This document shows, piece after piece, positions 40,056 through 46,184 of a stretch of 46,184 bases of DNA. Position 1 is the stretch's first letter. Every line of letters begins with the position of its first letter. Source of the stretch: JAZGDL01 sp036477795 (lineage in GTDB: Bacteria > Planctomycetota > Phycisphaerae > UBA1845). The notes beneath the pieces are model-generated. The model did not search any database. It saw only the letters and a list, made by a program, of their open reading frames with translations, and had not been told where the DNA came from. The stretch is taken from the NCBI GenBank assembly GCA_036477795.1, contig JAZGDL010000363.1, positions 1 to 46,184 on the forward strand. The letters are read 5' to 3'. The position numbers and the translations under genes were made by a program.

Positions 40056-41098
40056 TACAACGCACCGGACAGCGGCATGGCGTCAAGATCCATGGCACAG
40101 CGGAAGCCGGTATTGTGGGTTCTGCTCAGCGAAGTTGACCCGGTTCGAAAGGTGCTGGTAGCCTGAAGTTCAAAGTAGGTGTCAAAGGCCCCGCCGCGAA
40201 CACTCATCATGTGCATCTCGCCGACGATCGGTGTGCGGTCGTCCGCCAGAATGTTGAACTCGGTGCCCACCCATTCCCACACGTTGCCGACAAGTTGCAG
40301 GACTCCGTTGGGTGCAGCCCCGTCAGGAAACTGGTCGACCCCGACGGTAGTGCCGACACCGCTGTTCCACAGATTGCAGCGGGTGCAGTCCATTGCGTCG
40401 CCCCAGGGGAATCGGCGAAAGACGTCGGCGGAGCTTCGAACACGCCAACTGGCGGCCATCTGCCACTCCGCTTCGGTGGGCAGCCGAAGCCCCGCCCAGG
40501 CTGCGTAGGCTGCGGCTTCATACCAGCACACTCCGGTGACCGGGTGCTGGGCCCGTCGCGCGTCATGCCGCCCGTTGCGCCAGAACCTCGGCCCGGCGGT
40601 GCCGGTCAGATCGTGGAACTCGATCAGGTAGGGCCAGATGTCTTCGGGCCAAACATCGAAGTTCTCGTACACCTCGTCGTCCACGAAATGCTGGAACTCA
40701 GCGTTGGTCACCGCGTGCACGGAAAGATAGAACGACTCCACGTCGATGTCCGCCTGAGGGCTGTCGGGCCGGTCGGAGAGTGTTTGGGCCAGCGAAGCGG
40801 TCCCCTGGGTGACCAAGGCCAATGCTTCTTCCAAGGCAGCATACGACTGGGCGTGAATCTTTTCAAATTGCGGGTGGGCCGCGTACTCTTGACGGTGCCG
40901 CACGATGAGCCCGTAACGTTTCTGCCCGAACATGCGCAGCACAGGATCATCGCTGAGCCGCACCGGCGGGGCTGGCTGAAAATCAGCCAGTAACGAGTCC
41001 GGCGCAGGAGGCGGCGGATCGATATGCCGAGGCGTGCGAACCTCCACGTCCGATACAGTAGCGACGGTTTTTTTTCGTGAAAACAGTGTCAGTGCCAT
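40055..41098 (-). CDS. Formylglycine-generating-enzyme-like (FGE/SUMF1) domain protein
   Basis: 347 residues from the ATG at 41098 (GGGAG 7 bases upstream); an ATG two codons earlier is too close. The first 120 residues are a Pro-rich/helical lead. Residues about 140-345 are the FGE-sulfatase fold: YLSVHAVTNAEFQHFVD, HPVTGVCWYEAAAYAAWAGL, LPTEAEWQMAAS, FPWGD, GVLQLVGNVWEWVGTEF, SVRGGAFDT and HNTGFRCAMD. In stand-alone enzymes the domain oxidises a target Cys; in prokaryotic conflict systems it often serves as a binding or sensing module. Operon with the coiled-coil and GTPase genes. Confidence 0.9.
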   Translation of the reverse strand: MALTLFSRKKTVATVSDVEVRTPRHIDPPPPAPDSLLADFQPAPPVRLSDDPVLRMFGQKRYGLIVRHRQEYAAHPQFEKIHAQSYAALEEALALVTQGTASLAQTLSDRPDSPQADIDVESFYLSVHAVTNAEFQHFVDDEVYENFDVWPEDIWPYLIEFHDLTGTAGPRFWRNGRHDARRAQHPVTGVCWYEAAAYAAWAGLRLPTEAEWQMAASWRVRSSADVFRRFPWGDAMDCTRCNLWNSGVGTTVGVDQFPDGAAPNGVLQLVGNVWEWVGTEFNILADDRTPIVGEMHMMSVRGGAFDTYFELQATSTFRTGSTSLSRTHNTGFRCAMDLDAMPLSGAL

Positions 41099-41149
41099 CA
41101 ACATACTCCCAATACTTCACGTTGTCGGCGTCCATTCGGCATCGTTGAC

Positions 41150-41692
41150 CTAGAGACTCTTTATCCGCCGACGTGCGTCCCGCCGGAGTTTTCGGAATCG
41201 ACCCGCCTTCGGTCCCGGATCGTTCGTCCCGTCTTTCTTTGATTTCGCCGCGGCGTTATGCTCTTGCTGCGTGGGCACGGCCTCCGGCTGTGGGACGGCT
41301 ATTCTGATTGCCGGCGCCTCAAACGTTACAGGGCCGGCGCAATCGTGCCCGGCCGCCCCTTCAGCAGGCGCCTCCCGTAGATTCTCGGCCAGTTGGTGAC
41401 GCTGGTTTGACACCTCCTGACGCTCACGTTCCAGATCAGCGGACTGTGCACTGAGCCGTGATTCCCGCTCGTCGAACTCGGCAGTCAGCCGGTTGAGTTC
41501 CGCCGCCCGCCGCTCGACGTCGGAGAACCGCGATGTTAGTTCAGCCTGCCGGTTTATGGACTCCTCGGCGCGCGTCCGGATAACGTCGTAGGCACGTCCC
41601 AGCTCCACGATCACGTCCCGGGCGCAGCGTCGAAGCGGTTCGATAACAGGCGGAGCCGTGGGCGCCTGCGATGCGGCACTTGTCTTTGCCAT
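41150..41692 (-). CDS. Coiled-coil protein, first gene of the GTPase cassette
   Basis: 180 residues. Residues about 20-105 form a coiled coil (SRFSDVERRAAELNRLTAEF, DERESRLSAQSADLERERQE). After a low-complexity linker, a basic tail (RFRKLRRDARRRIKSL) ends the protein. The 810-aa protein encoded divergently has a similar RFRMLRRIK near its end. Probably a scaffold or membrane/nucleic-acid-binding partner. It ends 51 bases before the FGE-like gene. Confidence 0.75.
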   Translation of the reverse strand: MAKTSAASQAPTAPPVIEPLRRCARDVIVELGRAYDVIRTRAEESINRQAELTSRFSDVERRAAELNRLTAEFDERESRLSAQSADLERERQEVSNQRHQLAENLREAPAEGAAGHDCAGPVTFEAPAIRIAVPQPEAVPTQQEHNAAAKSKKDGTNDPGPKAGRFRKLRRDARRRIKSL

Positions 41693-41971
41693 GCTCGAAC
41701 CATCCGATCCACCGGCAGCGAGGCCGGCTTGTCAGCGCCCTTGTGCGTGTCCATCTCAATAAATGCCCATTGAGATGCACCAGACGCCCTCCCAAGGCAA
41801 CATACGATATGAATCTGATTGGGATGGAGTAGGTTGCCACGGTAGACGAACCGATTGTACGTAAACCGTAGGACAATCGCCTCCGGGACGCGGTGGCGAT
41901 AACCAAGAAGGGCGAGGTGGCTGACCAGGTACGCATTCGCCGTGCATGAGCCCAGTCGATTCCGATACACG
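41693..41971. other. Divergent intergenic region
   Basis: About 280 bases between the divergent coiled-coil genes, presumably holding both promoters. A minus-strand reading frame here (ending inside the 180-aa gene in another frame) contains FTYNRFVYRGNLLHPNQIHI but has no supporting context. Confidence 0.5.
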
Positions 41972-44404
41972 ATGGCCAAGCCAAATCAGCAGAGCTCCAG
42001 GAACTCGAACTCCGCGTCAGAGCTTGGCGGCGAGCTGAACTCTGACAGCGGTCCCGATCTGTTGGCGGAGTTGGACGCCGAGCACGCTCGAGCGCTCGAG
42101 GCTGTCGAACGCAAGATCGCCCAACTCGATCACAACATGAGCCAGGCCTGGGACCGGCTGGACGCCTGGCATCTGCAACTCGAAGACCGCGCCGCCAGGC
42201 TCCGCGCCCAAGAGGACGAAACTCGAGAACTACTCCAGCAGGCGGAAGTAAGAGATCTCGACCTAGCGCAAAAGTCAGCCTCGCTCGATGAGCGAGAGGC
42301 TGCGGCGCGCCAGACCCAAGATGCGGTGTACCAGACCCAAGATGCGGTGCACCAGGCCCGAGAGGAGTGTGACGCAAGAAGGAAAGAGATCGAAGCGAGC
42401 CAGGCCCGCCTGGATGTGCGGGAGGCGGAGCTCGAAGCCCGGCGACCGGAACTCGAAGACCACGCCGCCACACTCCGGGCCGATGAGAGGCAAACCCGGG
42501 AGCTACTCCGGCAGACTGAGCAAAAAGATCTCGCACTTGCGCAAAAGTCAATCTCGCTCGACGAGCGAGAGGCTGCGGTGCACCAGGCCCAAGATGCGGT
42601 GCACCAAGCCCGAGAGGAGTGTGACGTAAGAAGGAAAGAGATCGAAGCGAGCCAGGCCCTCCTGGACGAATGGGAGGCAGAGCTCGAAGCATCGCGAGCG
42701 CAACTCGAAGATCAGACCGCCAAGATTCGCGCTGATGAGGACCGAACCCGGGAACTGTTCCAGCAGGCTGAGGAAAGAGATCTCGAATTCGCGCAAAGAT
42801 CAGCCTCGCTCGATGAGCGAGAGGTTGCGTTGCACCACGCAGAGAAGGAGTGCGACGCAAGAAGGGAGGAGATCGAAGCGAGCCAAGCCCGCCTGGACCA
42901 ATGGGAGACGGAGTTCGAAGCATCGCGAGCGCAACTCGAAGATCAGACCGCCAAGATTCGCGCTGATGAGGACCGAGCCCGAGAACTGTTGCAGCAGGCT
43001 GAGGAAAGAAACCTCGAATTCGCGCAAGGATCAGCCTCGCTCGACGAGCGAGAAGGAGAGCTCGTAGCATCGCGAGTGCGACTCGAAGATCAGACCACCA
43101 AGATTCGCGCCGATGAAGACCGAACCCGAGAACTGTTGCAGCAGGCTGAGGAAAGAGATCTCGAATTCGCGCAAAGATCAGCGTCGCTCGATGAGCGAGA
43201 GGCTTCGTTGCACCACGCCGAGAAGGAGTGCGACGTAAGAAGGAAGGAGATCGAAGCGAGCCACGCCCGCCTGGACGCACTGGAGGCGGAGCACGACGCA
43301 CGCGGCCGGGAGATTGAGGCCCGCAGTCAAAGCCTGGATGAACGCGACCGTGAACTGCAGGCCCGCGCCGGCGAACTGGCTCAACGGGAAGCGGTGGTGT
43401 CACATACCAAGGTCAGTCTCGAGAAGACCGCGAAGGAACTCGACACTCAGGGCAAGAGCCTCAATTTCCAAGCCAAGGAACTGCAGGTTCTTCGGGCAAA
43501 GACCGAGAAACTGGAGGCGAACTTTGACGTTCGCTCGGAGGAGTTGTCCCGTCGTGATGAAGAGATATCGGCAAGCGAACAACGACTGGCCGGGGTGGAA
43601 GCGGAATCGGCCCGGGAACGTGCCGCGTTGCGGGACGAATTGCAGGAACGCGAGAACGACATAGCGCGTCAACGCCGGGAGTTGGAAGAGGAGCGGGCTT
43701 CGCTCGAACAGTGGCGACAAAGCCTCGAAGAGCATCGAGAATCACTGGAAGCCTATCGTGACTCAATGGAGAACCAGCAGCCAACAGCCGACACCTCTTT
43801 CCCAGACGACCTATCTGGTTCGGGAGCCCCCGAGCCCGAAGCCGCGCAGGCGTCCAATGCGGCTGTCGCCCATCAAACTCCCCGTCCTGGCGTGGAGCGC
43901 TCGCCGGCGGAAACCGACGCGCCCGCCGACCAGCAGAACTTACCAGAGTCGACAAACCATGTGGGACCGGCTTTCCAGCCGGTCAATGACAGGTTAGAAA
44001 ACCTGTCTCACGGCGCCATTCGCCGGCCTCTGAAGCAAGGCGAGGCGCAGTCCGCACTCAAATCGTCGGTCCCGCCGATTGAAGTCGTGAAAGCGGAAGC
44101 CCACGGATTCGAATCCGTGGGTTTCGCGGCGATTGAAGACGCGAAAGTATCGCTTGCGCCGGGTGCCGCTGGTCCCCAGCCCTCACCGGACGCCGATCCG
44201 CAGCCCCTGGCAGCCGACCAGCCCGACAACGAGCCCGACATCACTGCCGATCTTGACGAAGACACCAGGAAGCGGTTTCGGATGCTTCGCCGAATCAAAG
44301 GCCCACAAACCAGTGACGCCGATCTGCTCGAGATTATCAAGAGGGGAGAGAAGGACCCCGCTACCGCGAAGCCCTGGCAACACAAGCGATGGTGGCGTCG
44401 CTAG
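41972..44404 (+). CDS. Large repeat-rich coiled-coil protein
   Basis: 810 residues from the ATG at 41972 (a GTG at 41942 would add ten). Residues about 40-600 are almost continuous coiled coil. Five repeats share LEDxxAxxRAxExxTRELLQ then QAEERDLEFAQRSASLDERE; their DNA is near-identical in the later copies. After about 610 comes a disordered Pro/Ala/Asp-rich region that includes two in-frame palindromic elements (HVGPAFQPVNDRLENLSHG and AHGFESVGF). The C-terminus (DEDTRKRFRMLRRIKGPQTS, WQHKRWWRR) shares the basic RFRxLRR motif with the 180-aa coiled-coil protein. Probably a filamentous scaffold working with the GTPase cassette. Confidence 0.8.
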   Translation: MAKPNQQSSRNSNSASELGGELNSDSGPDLLAELDAEHARALEAVERKIAQLDHNMSQAWDRLDAWHLQLEDRAARLRAQEDETRELLQQAEVRDLDLAQKSASLDEREAAARQTQDAVYQTQDAVHQAREECDARRKEIEASQARLDVREAELEARRPELEDHAATLRADERQTRELLRQTEQKDLALAQKSISLDEREAAVHQAQDAVHQAREECDVRRKEIEASQALLDEWEAELEASRAQLEDQTAKIRADEDRTRELFQQAEERDLEFAQRSASLDEREVALHHAEKECDARREEIEASQARLDQWETEFEASRAQLEDQTAKIRADEDRARELLQQAEERNLEFAQGSASLDEREGELVASRVRLEDQTTKIRADEDRTRELLQQAEERDLEFAQRSASLDEREASLHHAEKECDVRRKEIEASHARLDALEAEHDARGREIEARSQSLDERDRELQARAGELAQREAVVSHTKVSLEKTAKELDTQGKSLNFQAKELQVLRAKTEKLEANFDVRSEELSRRDEEISASEQRLAGVEAESARERAALRDELQERENDIARQRRELEEERASLEQWRQSLEEHRESLEAYRDSMENQQPTADTSFPDDLSGSGAPEPEAAQASNAAVAHQTPRPGVERSPAETDAPADQQNLPESTNHVGPAFQPVNDRLENLSHGAIRRPLKQGEAQSALKSSVPPIEVVKAEAHGFESVGFAAIEDAKVSLAPGAAGPQPSPDADPQPLAADQPDNEPDITADLDEDTRKRFRMLRRIKGPQTSDADLLEIIKRGEKDPATAKPWQHKRWWRR
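42179..43260 (+). repeat. Five intragenic coiled-coil repeats
   Basis: Repeat starts near 42179, 42449, 42701, 42938 and 43079. Copies 3-5 share long stretches of identical DNA (GAAGATCAGACCGCCAAGAT, then TCGCGCTGATGAGGACCGA), indicating recent duplication. Spacing shrinks from 270 to 141 bases, so units were lost or gained unevenly. Confidence 0.8.
43960..44010. repeat. TGTGGGACCGG palindrome family, in frame in the coiled-coil gene
   Basis: 51 bases related to 13386-13439: same TGTGGGACCGGCTTTCC start, then CCGGTCAATGACAGG and ACCTGTCTCA. Encodes HVGPAFQPVNDRLENLS. Confidence 0.85.
44100..44121. repeat. REP-like 22-bp palindrome, in frame in the coiled-coil gene
   Basis: CCCACGGATTC / GAATCCGTGGG, identical to the palindromes that flank the Y1 transposase 34 kb away. 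Encodes AHGFESVGF. Confidence 0.95.
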
Positions 44405-44636
44405 CCCACATCGTACGATTGGCACCATTGCTCCACGACGTTGCTGGAGGCGTTCCACGCCCAGATGTTGGCGACCATGACCACGCGCCCGCGAAAACCT
44501 TCTGCCTCAACACCATCGCCCCGCGGTTTTGTCTCCATGCCGGCCCACGGGACGACGGGGGGGAGTGGCGAATGTCGAATGGCGAATGTGGAATCGGCAG
44601 TGGTCATGGTGTTTTCAATTCGCTATTCTGAATTCG
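44405..44636. other. Intergenic region
   Basis: No supported gene. A TCGCTATTCTGAAT direct repeat (two copies near 44620-44650) is the only pattern noticed. Confidence 0.5.
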
Positions 44637-44891
44637 CTATTCTGAATTCCCCAAATATGTTGCTACGGGAACTTCGATGGTCCGGGCCGGAGGGGTATTC
44701 GTCGTCAGGATGGACTCCACCCGCTTGAGAACCGGGGCCGCGTAGTAATGGGCCCCGCAACGGTCGCAGACGCCGATGGGCACGTTTTCCAAAACCACAA
44801 TGCCTCGATGATGGCTGATGGGTTCCCGACCCACGGTGCGCTCCCGCACCACACCCTGGCAGTACTCGCAGACAAACTCGTACAAGCTCAT
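44637..44891 (-). CDS. YgiT-type zinc-finger protein
   Basis: 84 residues from the ATG at 44891; an upstream open frame overlaps the broken hicA and is a shadow. Two Cys-x2-Cys pairs (FVCEYCQGVVRERTV and GVCDRCGAHYYAAPVL) and the middle GIVVLENVPIGVC are the MqsA/YgiT N-terminal zinc-finger pattern. In other genomes such proteins are antitoxins paired with small toxins (DUF4258 or MqsR). Here no such toxin is adjacent; the neighbour is a hicA pseudogene 46 bases upstream. Confidence 0.85.
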   Translation of the reverse strand: MSLYEFVCEYCQGVVRERTVGREPISHHRGIVVLENVPIGVCDRCGAHYYAAPVLKRVESILTTNTPPARTIEVPVATYLGNSE

Positions 44892-44937
44892 GAGCGTTTC
44901 AAAGTAAACGGTGATGATCAATAGTGTGCAAACCTGG

Positions 44938-45177
44938 TCACGCGCGTTCGTATGCCCGCAAGAAATCGGTTCGGGAGATACCCGCTTGTGTGCAGATCGT
45001 TCTGAGCGTTCCCGCTTTGATCCGTGGATGGTTTGGCACGGTGAGCGGTGTTTACGTTCCATCAGGGTTTTACCGCAACATCGATATGTGCTCACGCTCA
45101 CGAACGAGTGCAAAGCCAAGGGACTCCAACGCTTTGACGACCTTCGCTTTGGAGGCGTCCACCGGGAACTTCGGCAT
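44938..45177 (-). pseudogene. hicA: hicA toxin broken by two stop codons
   Basis: Reading the frame from the ATG at 45177 gives MPKFPVDASKAKVVKALESL, then REREHISMLR, stop (codon 36), NPDGT, stop (codon 42), TPLTVPNHPRIKAGTLRTIC, TQAGISRTDFLRAYERA and a natural stop at codon 80. The whole HicA fold, including the catalytic His region, is intact except for two TAA codons where families usually have Glu and Lys. Both are one base from GAA and AAA. It overlaps hicB by one base (TAATG). Confidence 0.85.
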
Positions 45178-45404
45178 TAAATGCTGACTCCCGTCTCACC
45201 CACGAACACTTCCAGCACCTGAGGGTCTGTCTCCAACACCTCCGCGCCGAAGCTCTGCACATGGAAGCTGATCGCGGACTTCAGGTCGGCCAGGGCTTCG
45301 TCGTAACTGCCCCCCTCTACCACGACCACCCCTTTGCATCCCAAGGGGTAGGCCACGTACCCGTCGGAATGTTTCTCGACGATGACTTTCAACTGTTTTT
45401 TCAT
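45177..45404 (-). CDS. hicB: HicB-like antitoxin
   Basis: 75 residues; ATG at 45404 with AAGGA at good spacing. HicB-type partial RNase H fold: KVIVEKHSDGYVAYPLGCKG, VVVEGGSYDEALADLKSAIS. No C-terminal DNA-binding domain is visible. Its partner toxin gene, overlapping by one base, carries two stop codons, so this antitoxin may be an orphan. Confidence 0.85.
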   Translation of the reverse strand: MKKQLKVIVEKHSDGYVAYPLGCKGVVVVEGGSYDEALADLKSAISFHVQSFGAEVLETDPQVLEVFVGETGVSI

Positions 45405-45637
45405 CGTAGGATCCTTCAAGTCCAGGCACTCAAGCTATCTTGCAAACGCCTTATTTTAGTCGTTCTTCCACACATTCGCCAGGCGGAACGGGACTCAAGT
45501 TCTTCGACGCATCCACCGCAAGCATGGCAACTGCCGTAGTTGTAACTCATGGTCCGGATATCCTCCCGCTGGCTCTCGCACCATCGGGCTCCACCAGGGT
45601 CCAGCAACCCGCCCGAACCCGAAACACTTTGCATCTC
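45405..45637. other. Intergenic region between two TA modules
   Basis: No supported gene. A small frame with CHACGGCVEELESRS and another with SPVPPGECVEERLK are too short and lack support. Confidence 0.45.
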
Positions 45638-45868
45638 TTACGAGTTGAGCCAGCGAGCAAATTCTTTCGGAGTGACATCAACGTCGCGCAGGATTGAACG
45701 AATGATCCCACGGCCGAGGTCCTCAGCGCGGTGGTCCGGCACGGTGGCGGTGCGTCCGTCGGGGTGGGCGAAGAAGCGATGGCTTCCCCGCCGGCGAATC
45801 TGTGAGAAGCCCAGCGACTTGAGAAACTGGACCATTCGTCGGGCCGGCACCGGGCGGAGCCGGCTCAT
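45638..45868 (-). CDS. hicA: HicA-family mRNA interferase toxin
   Basis: 76 residues. HicA double-stranded RNA-binding-like fold with the catalytic His in IRRRGSHRFFAHPDGR, preceded by PARRMVQFLKSLGFSQ and followed by VPDHRAEDLGRGIIRSILRD. Predicted to cleave mRNA when free. Its ATG overlaps the hicB stop by 4 bases (ATGA), so synthesis is coupled to the antitoxin. Confidence 0.92.
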   Translation of the reverse strand: MSRLRPVPARRMVQFLKSLGFSQIRRRGSHRFFAHPDGRTATVPDHRAEDLGRGIIRSILRDVDVTPKEFARWLNS

Positions 45869-46077
45869 GAAGAGATCTCCAACTGTTCAACGGCTACGAA
45901 TTGCTGCTTGGCCGGTTTCTCGTGCGCGAGACTCAGCTTGATGACTTCCTCAATTCGTTTGCGGAGCACCGGCGGGGATTTGGCCTGCGTGTAGCAACTT
46001 CGAAGCGCCGGGATGGAAGCGACGTAATAACCGTCTTCGTCTTGCTCGATGAGTACCGTCACTTTTTGTCTTTTCAT
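45865..46077 (-). CDS. hicB: HicB-family antitoxin
   Basis: 70 residues from the ATG at 46077 (AGGAGG 12 bases upstream). VTVLIEQDEDGYYVASIPAL, RSCYTQAKSPPVLRKRIEEV is the typical HicB fold (partial RNase H). Antitoxin of the adjacent intact HicA; no separate DNA-binding domain visible, so autoregulation may rely on another region or the complex. Confidence 0.9.
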   Translation of the reverse strand: MKRQKVTVLIEQDEDGYYVASIPALRSCYTQAKSPPVLRKRIEEVIKLSLAHEKPAKQQFVAVEQLEISS

Positions 46078-46184
46078 GCTCGCTGACAACCTCCTCTCGC
46101 CATCGCATCGATCGTCCTTCGTCTTAAGAATACTGTGAGCCACTCAAGTATGCAACACTTATCGACTCGGAAGAACCCAGAGGA

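Noticed and set aside
41611..41979. 122-codon minus-strand frame in the divergent region
   Set aside because: Some hydrophobic patterning, but it overlaps both neighbouring genes and has no ribosome site or known motif.
41541..43403. 620-codon open frame on the minus strand
   Set aside because: It mirrors the repeated coiled-coil gene; its own repeats are the complement of the plus-strand repeats, and it has low-complexity Arg/Pro content.
44401..44607. Minus-strand frame ending NIWAWNASSNVVEQWC, a little like the FGE core
   Set aside because: Very short, and the similarity to the GNVWEW motif is superficial.
45440..45634. Cys-rich short frame and a HigA-like SPVPPGECVEERLK fragment between TA modules
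   Set aside because: Too short, in two different frames, and no start signal; chance resemblance cannot be excluded.

Overview
This 46.2 kb, GC-rich window looks like chromosome from a planctomycete or close relative (probably an environmental genome). The pointers are an IPTL-type C-terminal sorting signal on a secreted nuclease, a DUF1580-like small protein (a family known mainly from Planctomycetota), TPR-rich GT-C and O-antigen-ligase membrane proteins, a three-subunit succinate dehydrogenase with one large cytochrome b, an RtcB-archease pair, and many short dispersed palindromes. The phylum call is inference.

Layout. 1-6.2 kb (minus strand): the 5' part of a PPC-domain lipoprotein-like gene, then an operon purH - cobalamin adenosyltransferase - O-antigen ligase/TPR protein. 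6.2-8.2 kb: a graveyard of two broken transposases, a 26-bp perfect inverted repeat and a small membrane protein. 8.2-13.3 kb: rtcB/archease, a REP-associated (Y1, HUH-type) transposase framed by its likely cognate palindromes, murA and prmC. 13.46-22.29 kb: an intact tRNA-His (GTG) carrying an 8.8 kb integrated element. The 43-bp 3' end of the tRNA is duplicated at the far end; between lie a tyrosine integrase, small regulators, a DUF3854-like/SF3 primase-helicase followed by six GGTACA iteron-like hexamers, and cargo of unknown function. No capsid or conjugation genes are visible.

22.6-30.5 kb: membrane and lipoprotein genes, a GT-C/TPR protein, a YbgC-like thioesterase, and an operon of two related lipoproteins plus a glycosyltransferase. 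30.6-34.3 kb: sdhC-sdhA-sdhB. 34.3-37.9 kb: a transglutaminase-like exported protein convergent with a secreted endonuclease I. 38.0-44.4 kb: a cassette that I read as a GTPase-centred conflict or signalling system: coiled-coil protein, formylglycine-generating-enzyme-like (FGE) domain protein, zinc-ribbon GTPase, and a protein resembling GTPase-associated protein 1. A divergent 810-aa repeat-rich coiled-coil gene shares a C-terminal basic motif with the first gene. 44.6-46.1 kb: a toxin-antitoxin cluster with two hicB-hicA modules, one with a toxin broken by two stop codons, and a YgiT-type zinc-finger gene.

The theme running through the window is about ten families of short palindromic or dispersed elements. 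They lie between genes and also in frame inside coding sequences. One element encodes the same peptide (IRAATVRERS) in two unrelated proteins, and another family flanks the resident REP-type transposase. The most interesting objects are these protein-coding palindromes, the tRNA-His integrative element with its candidate origin, and the GTPase/FGE/coiled-coil cassette.
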